Shown here: one piece after another, positions 1 through 6,215 of the stretch
How the letters are laid out: the number at the start of each line of letters is the position of its first letter
How positions within the stretch are numbered: the stretch's first letter is position 1
Assembly: GCA_947629115.1 (NCBI GenBank)
Contig: CANRCL010000022.1
Location: 1 to 14,224, forward strand
Direction: 5' to 3'
DNA from: an uncultured Bacilli bacterium
GTDB lineage: Bacteria > Bacillota_I > Bacilli_A > RF39 > UBA660
DNA length: 14,224 bases
Notes under the pieces: model-generated
Seen by the model: only the letters and a program-made list of their open reading frames with translations
What the model was told of the DNA's origin: nothing
Databases searched by the model: none
Program-made: the position numbers and the translations under genes

Positions 1-1125
1 AATGATATAGAAAGTTATTTTGTATGGATACCGAGATTTAGTTATAAGATATGGAATTTAGCAAATACGGAAGAATATACTAAAGCAATAAGTGGAAATG
101 ACATAACAAATGCTAATAATAATTTATATTTTTTATATGGTAACGCAAGAATAATTGATATCAAGTTTGGTGATATTAGTGCAAATACAAAAATGGCTGA
201 AAGCGAAGCTAGATTAGATAATTACTATACTCATCCAGCATTTACATTAGGAGATAAGGATTTAAATGGTTTCTGGGTAGGTAAATTTGAAACAGGATAT
301 AATCAAGATGGCGATAATGAGGAATCATTTACAATAGATAATAAATGGACAACTAATGGAGCACGAAAAAAAGAAGAAAATAGTAAAAGAATAATAGTAA
401 AACCAAATGTCTATTCATGGCGTGTTAATACAGTTAAAAATTTTTTCTTATCTAGCTATAATTATGCAAGAGATTTAGAAAGTCATATGATGAGAAATAT
501 TGAATGGGGTGCTGTTGCTTATCTTTCTCATTCTGATTATGGTATAGGAACTGAAGTTAGATATAATAACACTTCGGATTACAAAACGGGGTATTCTATG
601 GCAAAAAATATTTCTCAAAATGACGGATATAATAAATCAAAATTATCATCTGATTTACTAAGTACCCAGCCATATAATACTGGTATTGGATATCTTGCTA
701 GTACTACTGGTAATATTACTGGTGTTTATGATATGTCGGGTGGTTCATATGAGTTAATGGATGCTTGTATAAGTGGCAATTCTCTAAATAGTGGATTTGA
801 TGTTAATGAACTAGATAATTATATGAATTTAGGATATATTGATAGATATGATTCTACAAGTTGGGTTTGGTCTTATGATAAAAGAATACTTGGTGATGCG
901 ACCGGAGAAATGGGGCCATTTTACGAATATTTAGATTCTGATAATACAAGTCGATTTCATAATAGTTGGTATGCCGATAGTTCAAGTTTTCCTGATGGCT
1001 TTTTTCCATGGATTCATAGAGGTGGCCAATGTAATAATGGTATTTTACCTGGTCAATTTGCATTTTGTCGAAGTGATGGTGATACTTGGGATATGCTTGG
1101 TTCAAGATTAGTAATAGCAATATAA
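1..1125 (+). CDS. C-terminal part of a surface protein with a SUMF1-like domain (5' end outside window)
   Basis: The frame is open from base 1 to the TAA at 1123-1125, giving 374 visible residues; the internal ATG at 193 is not the start. The visible part begins with YFVWIPRFSYKIWN, then DYYTHPAF-like and GFWVGKFE, WGAVAYLSHSDYG, STTGNITGVYDMSGGSYE, and ends PWIHRGG...GSRLVIAI. This order (WIPR, hydrophobic GFWxGKFE, WGAVAYL, GVYDMSGG, RGG, FR/SRLV) is that of the large surface or prepilin-associated proteins of gut Bacillota, whose C-terminal half resembles the formylglycine-generating-enzyme/C-type-lectin fold. Enzyme activity is not implied, and I see no convincing catalytic cysteine pair. 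The protein is probably exported, but the signal or prepilin leader would lie upstream of the window. I see no terminator directly after it. Family assignment is from memory of the motif pattern, and the function is unknown. Confidence 0.7.
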   Translation, partial: NDIESYFVWIPRFSYKIWNLANTEEYTKAISGNDITNANNNLYFLYGNARIIDIKFGDISANTKMAESEARLDNYYTHPAFTLGDKDLNGFWVGKFETGYNQDGDNEESFTIDNKWTTNGARKKEENSKRIIVKPNVYSWRVNTVKNFFLSSYNYARDLESHMMRNIEWGAVAYLSHSDYGIGTEVRYNNTSDYKTGYSMAKNISQNDGYNKSKLSSDLLSTQPYNTGIGYLASTTGNITGVYDMSGGSYELMDACISGNSLNSGFDVNELDNYMNLGYIDRYDSTSWVWSYDKRILGDATGEMGPFYEYLDSDNTSRFHNSWYADSSSFPDGFFPWIHRGGQCNNGILPGQFAFCRSDGDTWDMLGSRLVIAI

Positions 1126-1202
1126 ATAATTGTCAAAATTTGAAAATATAAATGGTTAAGCACTTGTTGGAGTATAAATTCACTCGATAAATTTGAATGT
1201 GA

Positions 1203-1328
1203 ATGTACGAAATGTATAGTGACAACGGCGGTTGGCACATCTTCTATGTCTCAAGTAAAGCAAAAATAATTAATGACAATGGTGCAGTCTTTGATGATTT
1301 CGGAGTTCGTCTTGTTTTATCACCATAA
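1203..1328 (+). pseudogene. Remnant of a second SUMF1-like surface protein (C-terminal tail only)
   Basis: An open frame of 41 codons reads MYEMYSDNGGWHIFYVSSK and ends DDFGVRLVLSP before TAA. GGW followed by GVRLVL is the usual C-terminal ending of SUMF1-like surface proteins, so this looks like the tail of a neighbour-type gene that has lost the rest. In-frame stops (TGA at 1200-1202 and 1194-1196) block extension upstream, and no ribosome binding site precedes the ATG. Its codons (AAC, GGC, CAC, ATC, TTC, GTC) are less AT-biased than those of the gene just upstream, which suggests a different origin. Bases 1126-1202 show no clear coding sense and may be decayed remnant. It is too short to place with certainty. 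Confidence 0.5.
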
Positions 1329-1367
1329 AAAAATCTTGATTAACAAAAGCGTTAACCAAGATTTTTT
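1328..1367. terminator. Bidirectional terminator between surface-protein remnant and pyrG
   Basis: Arms 1328-1344 and 1351-1367 pair over 17 positions around a six-base loop (AAAAGC), flanked by A and T runs, so it can stop both strands. The single imperfect position (A1339 with C1356) is a mismatch in plus-strand RNA but a G-U pair in minus-strand RNA. It abuts the pyrG stop codon (1366-1368), so it is probably mainly the pyrG terminator. Confidence 0.85.
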
Positions 1368-2970
1368 ATTTCATTTTATTTGCGGCTTCAATAAAACTTA
1401 AAAATAAAGGATGCGGTTTTGTTGGTCTACTTTTAAATTCGGGATGAAATTGACTAGCAATAAAATGTGGATGATTAGGTAGTTCAATTATTTCGGCTAA
1501 ATTTGTTTTAGGATTTATTCCTGAAAACACTAATCCATTATCTTCTAAAATCTTTTTATATTCATTATTAAATTCATAACGATGCCGATGTCTTTCTAAA
1601 ATATTATCTGTTTTATAATCTTTATAGGCTAAAGTATTTTTAGTAATACTACATTCATAATTACCAAGTCTTAAAGTACCACCCATATTAATAATTGACT
1701 TTTGATCAGCCATTAAATCAATAACGGGATTTTTACAAATAGCATTAAATTCAGTCGAATTAGCATCTTCAATACCACATACATTTCTAGCAAATTCAAT
1801 AACTGCTAGTTGCATACCTAAACATATTCCTAAAAAAGGTATTTTATTTACTCGAGCATAATTAATGGCTTTTATTTTACCCTCAATACCTCTCGAACCA
1901 AAGCCACCAGGAACTAAAATTCCTTTACAATTTTTAAAAACCTCTTTTAAATTAACATTTTCTTTTTCTAAACTTTCTGAATCAATCCAGTTAATTTTAA
2001 TTTTTTTACTTATTTTATAACCCGCATGTTTTAAGGCTTCAGCCACTGAAATATAAGCATCGTGTAGTTCAACATATTTACCAACTAAAGCAATTTCTAA
2101 TTCATCTTTTAAATTATCTACTGTTTTAACTAAATCTTCCCAATACTTTAAATTGGCTTTTTTAAGAGGCATATCAAATTGCTTTAAAATTATTGTATCG
2201 ATACCTTCTTCATAATAATTAAGAGGAATTTGATAGATATTATTAACATCAATTGAGTCAATAATATTTTCCACAGGAATAGAACAAAATAAAGATAACT
2301 TATTTTTAATCGCCATTCCAGTATCATAAGGGGCACGACAAACTAAAGCATCAGGGCTAATTCCCATATTTCTTAAATCTTTAACACTATTTTGCGTTGG
2401 TTTAGTTTTTAATTCATCTGACCCGAAAATATAAGGTACTAAAGTACAATGAACAAAAAAGGTATTACTTTGCCCAAGTTCATATTGAACTTGTCTTAAA
2501 GCCTCAATAAAGGCTTGAGATTCGATATCTCCAACTGTTCCCCCAATTTCAGTAATAACAATATCCGCATTACTAGTCGCGCCGGCTTCATAAATTTTAT
2601 TTTTGATTTCATTAGTAATATGCGGAACCATTTGGACTGTGGCTCCTAAATAATCGCCTTTCCGTTCTTTTTCAATTACCGATTTATAAATTTTTCCACT
2701 AGTAATATTTGATGTATAATTTAATTCTTCATCAATAAATCTTTCATAATGTCCTAAATCTAAATCAGTTTCACACCCATCATAGGTTACAAATACTTCT
2801 CCGTGTTGAATTGGATTCATTGTTCCTGGGTCAACATTAAAATAAGGGTCAAATTTTTGCATAAATACTTTGTATCCTCTTGACTTAAGTAAAAGAGCAA
2901 TACTTGATGCTGTTATTCCTTTGCCTAAACCAGAAACCACCCCGCCTGTTACAAATACATACTTTGTCAT
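1366..2970 (-). CDS. pyrG: CTP synthase (glutamine hydrolysing)
   Basis: CTP synthase makes CTP from UTP, using ATP and ammonia from glutamine; it is cytosolic and the last step of pyrimidine nucleotide synthesis. The 534-residue product has the usual family length. The N-terminal synthase domain begins with the nucleotide loop GGVVSGLGKG (9-18), followed by DPYFNVDPGTMNP, GEVFVTYDG, DLDLGHYERF and EIGGTVGDIE (141-150). The C-terminal class I glutamine amidotransferase domain has the oxyanion loop GGFGSRG (355-361), nucleophile Cys383 in GICLGMQ, and His509/Glu511 in HPE. The start at 2970 is chosen because GGAGGT (2975-2980) lies six bases upstream and the protein then begins MTKYVFVTGG, as in homologues; the longer open frame up to 3069 would run through the promoter and leader terminator. 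It stands alone, divergent from the small plus-strand gene at 3161. Expression is probably controlled by its leader, which is described separately. Confidence 0.98.
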   Translation of the reverse strand: MTKYVFVTGGVVSGLGKGITASSIALLLKSRGYKVFMQKFDPYFNVDPGTMNPIQHGEVFVTYDGCETDLDLGHYERFIDEELNYTSNITSGKIYKSVIEKERKGDYLGATVQMVPHITNEIKNKIYEAGATSNADIVITEIGGTVGDIESQAFIEALRQVQYELGQSNTFFVHCTLVPYIFGSDELKTKPTQNSVKDLRNMGISPDALVCRAPYDTGMAIKNKLSLFCSIPVENIIDSIDVNNIYQIPLNYYEEGIDTIILKQFDMPLKKANLKYWEDLVKTVDNLKDELEIALVGKYVELHDAYISVAEALKHAGYKISKKIKINWIDSESLEKENVNLKEVFKNCKGILVPGGFGSRGIEGKIKAINYARVNKIPFLGICLGMQLAVIEFARNVCGIEDANSTEFNAICKNPVIDLMADQKSIINMGGTLRLGNYECSITKNTLAYKDYKTDNILERHRHRYEFNNEYKKILEDNGLVFSGINPKTNLAEIIELPNHPHFIASQFHPEFKSRPTKPHPLFLSFIEAANKMK

Positions 2971-2996
2971 ATATACCTCCCAAAACAAAATATAAT

Positions 2997-3030
2997 AAAA
3001 AAACGAATAATTCTTGGTGAGAACTATTCG
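2997..3030 (-). terminator. Leader terminator (attenuator) upstream of pyrG
   Basis: On the minus strand an 11-base-pair stem (3030-3020 with 3014-3004, one G-U pair, loop CACCA) is followed directly by seven T (3003-2997). It lies between the pyrG promoter and its ribosome binding site, so an RNA starting near 3034-3036 must read through a complete intrinsic terminator to reach pyrG. This is the arrangement of an attenuator. Confidence 0.85.
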
Positions 3031-3036
3031 GCTCTC
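3019..3036 (-). promoter_or_regulatory. Possible antiterminator formed by the 5' end of the pyrG transcript
   Basis: The first bases of the predicted RNA, GAGAGC (3036-3031), can pair with GUUCUC (3024-3019): five Watson-Crick pairs and one G-U, around a six-base loop CGAATA. That target is the loop-side part of the terminator's left arm, so the two structures exclude each other. In Bacillus subtilis pyrG, low CTP lengthens the RNA 5' end by G slippage and the added Gs block an equivalent terminator. Here the start is AGAGAGCC rather than GGGC, so the same logic is inference. Confidence 0.5.
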
Positions 3037-3040
3037 TTTA

Positions 3041-3069
3041 ATTATAGAAAAAATAAAATTGATATTCAA
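3041..3069 (-). promoter_or_regulatory. pyrG promoter (sigma-A type)
   Basis: On the minus strand TTGAAT (3069-3064), a 17-base spacer and a perfect TATAAT (3046-3041) predict a start near 3034-3036, about 65 bases before the pyrG ATG. Confidence 0.8.
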
Positions 3070-3160
3070 TAAGAATACATTAATTTGACATTAAAAATTT
3101 TTTCTTAAAAAAGGAAATGGAAGAAAAAAAGATAAATATATAAGTGAGAGGAGGAAAATC

Positions 3161-3412
3161 ATGGAGAAAAAGAATGTAAAGTTTTATTCTTTAAGCAATG
3201 CTTGGGTCTTTAAAAAAATTATCGCTGATTCGAAAGACCCCAAAGTTTTAGATAAAATTTTATCAGATATATTGGAGCAAGAAGTAAAAGTAGTCAAGTT
3301 TCTTCCCACCGAACTAAATATGGGAAGACAAGATGATGATGTCATAGATGTTATTGTCGAAACTAAAGACCATGAAAGAATATTTATCGATTTATGTCTT
3401 AATCTTGATTAA
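3161..3412 (+). CDS. N-terminal fragment of a PD-(D/E)XK (Rpn/transposase-type) nuclease
   Basis: The product has 83 residues. SNAWVFKKIIADSKDPKVLDKILSDILEQEVKVVKFLPTEL matches the start of the Rpn recombination-promoting nuclease / PDDEXK_2 transposase-like family (NDWVFKKIF...LLSFLNAIL-type sequence), and DDDVIDVIVETKDHERIFIDLCLN corresponds to the region that normally reads DIKA...G..INIEIQ. Full-length members run to roughly 250-300 residues, so the C-terminal two thirds are missing. The usual E-Q catalytic end is replaced by IDLCL, so it is probably inactive as a nuclease. It has a strong site, GAGAGGAGG, seven bases before the ATG and a terminator at its stop, so it may still be expressed. 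No convincing promoter is visible. Family membership is from pattern memory and is moderately secure. Confidence 0.55.
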   Translation: MEKKNVKFYSLSNAWVFKKIIADSKDPKVLDKILSDILEQEVKVVKFLPTELNMGRQDDDVIDVIVETKDHERIFIDLCLNLD

Positions 3413-3438
3413 AGTGAGGATTAATATCTTCGCTTTTT
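3411..3438 (+). terminator. Terminator of the nuclease fragment
   Basis: The arms 3411-3421 and 3426-3436 form 11 pairs (two G-U) with loop TAAT, then a short T run to 3438. The stem begins inside the TAA stop codon. It separates the fragment from ezrA. Confidence 0.7.
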
Positions 3439-3498
3439 AATTACTAAAATCTAACAGTAAAAAATTTGTCGTTTTATATTCTAAATTAAAAAATATTA

Positions 3499-3507
3499 TG
3501 ATAAAAT
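3499..3507 (+). promoter_or_regulatory. Possible extended -10 promoter for ezrA
   Basis: TGATAAAAT fits an extended -10 (TGn plus a TATAAT-like hexamer) 22 bases before the GTG start. No good -35 element stands at the right distance, so this is tentative. Confidence 0.35.
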
Positions 3508-3529
3508 ATATTTATAGTAGGTGATATAA

Positions 3530-5245
3530 GTGACAAGAGAAACTTTTTTACTTATAGCAGTAGCGTATTATTTAATTACAATGGTTGTGGTTGTAATTGT
3601 TTTAGTATTGATGAATAAAAGATATAAGAATTCTTTAACTAAAGAAATAAACGCTTTAGAAAGAGATAAAAATTTAATTATCTCATCATCTATTTTATCT
3701 GAACTTAACAAAGTAGAGGCATTAGTAAATAACAATGAATTAAAGAAAAAATATAAAAATTGGCAAAAAAGATTTGAAAATATTCGAGATAAAGAATTAC
3801 CAAAAATAACTGATGATATTATTGAACTTCAAAATGATTATAATGAAAAAGATTATGATAAATTAAAAAAAGGATTAACGGAAGTAGAACTTAATGTTCA
3901 ATATTTAAAAGCCAAGGCCGATTTTCTTCTTGAAGAAATAAGAGAAATTACTTTATCAGAAGAAAGAAATCGGGAAACTATTATTAAACTTAAAGCCGAT
4001 TACCGGGAAATTAGAACTTTATATAGTAATAATGAAAGCGATTTTGCTATTATTAAAACTCCAATTGAATTACAATTTGAAAATGTTGATAAATTATTTA
4101 GTGCTTTTGAAATAGCCATGGATAAAAATGAATATTTAGAAGTCGGCAAAATAGTTAAAGCCATTGATGATGTAATTGGTAATTTAAAAGTTGTTATAAA
4201 AGAAACCAAGACAATAGTTAATTTAGGAAGTGTTATAATTCCTAAAAGAATTGAAGATATTAGTAATATCTATCATAAAATGAAATTAGAGGGTTATAAT
4301 TTAGATTATTTAAATATTGAATATAATATTGAAGAAGTTAATAAGAAAATTCAAGATATTTTTAGTCGTTTAAATGTTTTAAATGTTGTTGATTCAGTTT
4401 TTGAACTAAAGACTATTATTGATTATTTTGATTCTTTATATAATGATTTTGATAAAGAAAAATTAACTAAAAAATTATATGAAGACTTTAAAAGAAGCAT
4501 TTTAATTAAAGTGACTAAATTAGAAAAAATAAATAATGAATTATATCGGAAAATAGATGATATTAAATATAGTTATGATTTATCTGATGATGAAGTTTTA
4601 GTTATTAGTGAAATAAAAGATGAATTTAATAATATAAGAGAATCTTATGACCATGTGGTAGAGTTAGAAAGAAGTAAAACTTTAGCATACTCTAGACTTT
4701 ATAAAGAAATGGAGATTTTAAATAATAAATTAACTAAATCTGAAGAGAAACTTAATGTTGCCTTAAAGACATTAGGTAGTTTAAAAGAAGATGAAATAAG
4801 GGCTCGTGACCAATTAGAAGAAATAAAAGATATCTTATCTCAAGCCAAAGAAAAGGTTCGGAGTTATAAATTACCAATTATTCCGAAAAATTATTATGTT
4901 GAATTATCGGAAGCAACTTTAGCAATTAATGAAATGATTAAAGAATTAGATAAAAGGCCTATTTCGATTAAAACTTTAAATTTAAGAGTAGATACGGCAA
5001 GAGATTTAGTTTTAAAAGTATATAATACAATAAACGAAACAGTTAAAACAGCGAAAATGGCGGAGACCGCAATTGTGTATGGTAATCGTTATCGGGTCGT
5101 AAATAGAGAAGTTGATTTAGGGTTAACCAAAGCCGAAAATGCTTTTTATAAAGGTAATTTTAAAAATAGTTTAGAAAACGCTATTAATGCTATAAATATT
5201 ATTGAACCAGGAATTCATAAAAGATTATTAGAAGAGTATAAATAA
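3530..5245 (+). CDS. ezrA: Septation ring formation regulator EzrA
   Basis: EzrA is a membrane-anchored division protein of low-GC Gram-positives that binds FtsZ, prevents polar Z-rings and helps coordinate wall synthesis at midcell. The 571 residues are close to the family length. A single N-terminal membrane segment spans about 5-28 (FLLIAVAYYLITMVVVVIVLVLM), followed by a long helical coiled-coil cytoplasmic region without globular motifs. Diagnostic stretches are KKKYKNWQKRFENIRDKELPKI near the start and NRYRVVNREVDLGLTKAENAFYKGNFKNSLENAI with IEPGIHKRL at the end, both typical of EzrA. The start is GTG, supported by AGGTGAT four bases upstream; no ATG fits. It appears monocistronic, with a terminator at its stop codon. 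The cysteine desulfurase-like gene and thiI lie downstream, as they lie near ezrA in Bacillus subtilis. Confidence 0.92.
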   Translation: MTRETFLLIAVAYYLITMVVVVIVLVLMNKRYKNSLTKEINALERDKNLIISSSILSELNKVEALVNNNELKKKYKNWQKRFENIRDKELPKITDDIIELQNDYNEKDYDKLKKGLTEVELNVQYLKAKADFLLEEIREITLSEERNRETIIKLKADYREIRTLYSNNESDFAIIKTPIELQFENVDKLFSAFEIAMDKNEYLEVGKIVKAIDDVIGNLKVVIKETKTIVNLGSVIIPKRIEDISNIYHKMKLEGYNLDYLNIEYNIEEVNKKIQDIFSRLNVLNVVDSVFELKTIIDYFDSLYNDFDKEKLTKKLYEDFKRSILIKVTKLEKINNELYRKIDDIKYSYDLSDDEVLVISEIKDEFNNIRESYDHVVELERSKTLAYSRLYKEMEILNNKLTKSEEKLNVALKTLGSLKEDEIRARDQLEEIKDILSQAKEKVRSYKLPIIPKNYYVELSEATLAINEMIKELDKRPISIKTLNLRVDTARDLVLKVYNTINETVKTAKMAETAIVYGNRYRVVNREVDLGLTKAENAFYKGNFKNSLENAINAINIIEPGIHKRLLEEYK

Positions 5246-5256
5246 TGCTCTTTTTT
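5232..5256 (+). terminator. ezrA terminator
   Basis: The arms 5232-5239 and 5245-5252 form eight pairs (one G-U) with loop AAATA, followed by a T run to 5256. The hairpin contains the last codons and the stop codon of ezrA. Confidence 0.75.
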
Positions 5257-5295
5257 CTTGGATATTATTTTTTTTAGACAAATGTTAATTTTTTC

Positions 5296-5324
5296 TTGTA
5301 ATAAAAAAACTATGGGGTTATAAT
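5296..5324 (+). promoter_or_regulatory. Promoter of the 260-codon gene
   Basis: TTGTAA (5296-5301), a 17-base spacer and a perfect TATAAT (5319-5324) predict a start near 5331, about 29 bases before the ATG at 5360. Confidence 0.75.
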
Positions 5325-5359
5325 AGTTCCTACATGTTTTGAAAAGGAAGGGAATTAAA

Positions 5360-6142
5360 ATGTCAAAAATAAGAAATAATGTTTTAAAAAATCTAGAAAA
5401 TTTAAATAATCATTTGATTACACCAGAGAAATTTACTGAATATAGTAATATTCCTTTTGAAGTATCAAAAAGATTAAGTGAATGCTCTACATTTGAAGAA
5501 ATGCTTCAAGAATTAGAAAGTTATATGAATATGAAGCATGCTAGAATGTATCGTAATATTCCAAGAGAAGAATTAGAAAAATATGAAGAATATTTAACTA
5601 ATGAATTATCAGCAAGTTTAACTAATGAAGAAGCAATGACTAATTTTTGGAATATGGATGAACAAATGAGTTTTATTCTTCAATCAAGAAGAGATATCGA
5701 AGAAGATGATAAAGATTTATTTGCTACTTTCGATAGAGCCTATAATCATAGTATATTTGTTTGGGAATGTTTTGCAGTTGGTTTAATTTCATTATCAACT
5801 TTACAAGATGAATTAGAATATATCAGTGGTAAATATAATATGGTATTAAGTTTATTACCAACAATTAATAGAGATGAAAATGCTGAAAAAGTCCAATTTA
5901 TCGAAGACGCTATTAAGGCTTTTAATGAATATCAAGAAACATTAGAAGTTGAAGGACCAGATAATTTCTTAAATTTAGGTTCTAGTTTATTAAGCCTTGA
6001 AGATGAAAAATTACCAGATTCTATACGTTTTGATTGGTATGATGAAAATATTGATGCTGAATTTGTTGAAAGTTTTTGTCGTAATTTAGAAAGAAAAATG
6101 CAAAGAAAAATAAAAATTGCTAAAAAAAGAAATAGTCGTTAA
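5360..6142 (+). CDS. Unrecognised acidic helical protein
   Basis: I do not recognise this 260-residue product. It starts MSKIRNNVLKNLENLNNH and is rich in Glu, Asn and Leu, predicted mostly helical, with no signal peptide, no clear membrane segment and no nucleotide-binding or metal motif. Several aromatic patches (NFWNMDEQMSF, NHSIFVWECFAVGLISL, SIRFDWYDENIDAEF) suggest a folded soluble core. The C-terminus is strongly basic (RNLERKMQRKIKIAKKRNSR), which could touch nucleic acid or membrane, though that is only inference. The ATG at 5360 is preferred over an upstream in-frame TTG at 5339 because GGAAGGGA lies just before it. It has its own promoter and terminator, so it is a single-gene unit between ezrA and the nifS-like operon. 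Codon use matches its neighbours, with no sign of recent transfer. Confidence 0.85.
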   Translation: MSKIRNNVLKNLENLNNHLITPEKFTEYSNIPFEVSKRLSECSTFEEMLQELESYMNMKHARMYRNIPREELEKYEEYLTNELSASLTNEEAMTNFWNMDEQMSFILQSRRDIEEDDKDLFATFDRAYNHSIFVWECFAVGLISLSTLQDELEYISGKYNMVLSLLPTINRDENAEKVQFIEDAIKAFNEYQETLEVEGPDNFLNLGSSLLSLEDEKLPDSIRFDWYDENIDAEFVESFCRNLERKMQRKIKIAKKRNSR

Positions 6143-6144
6143 CT

Positions 6145-6167
6145 AAAAAGCCGTAAATGGCTTTTTT
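6145..6167 (+). terminator. Terminator of the 260-codon gene
   Basis: AAAAAGCC (6145-6152) pairs with GGCTTTTT (6159-6166) around the six-base loop GTAAAT, followed by a T. It starts three bases after the stop codon. Confidence 0.88.
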
Positions 6168-6181
6168 AATTTAATTTATTT

Positions 6182-6190
6182 TGGTATAAT
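6182..6190 (+). promoter_or_regulatory. Extended -10 promoter of the nifS-like/thiI operon
   Basis: TGGTATAAT combines the TGn extension with a perfect -10. No strong -35 is seen. The start would be near 6197, giving a leader under 20 bases that is largely the ribosome binding site. A 9-base direct repeat AAAGTAGGT occupies 6192-6200 and 6201-6209; the second copy is the working site. Confidence 0.7.
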
Positions 6191-6215
6191 TAAAGTAGGT
6201 AAAGTAGGTGTTAAT

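Noticed and set aside
950..1122. Variable region of a diversity-generating retroelement (RGG and SRLV motifs at the C-terminus of a lectin-like fold)
   Set aside because: No reverse transcriptase, template repeat or near-duplicate of this segment is present in the window.
854..1238. Short minus-strand open frames opposite the surface gene
   Set aside because: They are shadows of the plus-strand gene, with no ribosome binding sites and no recognisable protein.
2971..3069. Longer pyrG reading frame starting at 3069
   Set aside because: It would translate through the promoter and the leader terminator; the start at 2970 has a perfect ribosome binding site and the standard CTP synthase N-terminus.
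3085..3090. Perfect TTGACA as -35 of a promoter for the gene at 3161
   Set aside because: No acceptable -10 lies 16-18 bases downstream, so it is probably chance in AT-rich DNA.
4000..4209. Minus-strand open frame inside ezrA
   Set aside because: Antisense shadow of a well-supported gene.
5339..5359. TTG start for the 260-codon gene
   Set aside because: The ATG at 5360 has a good ribosome binding site; the TTG precedes it and has none.
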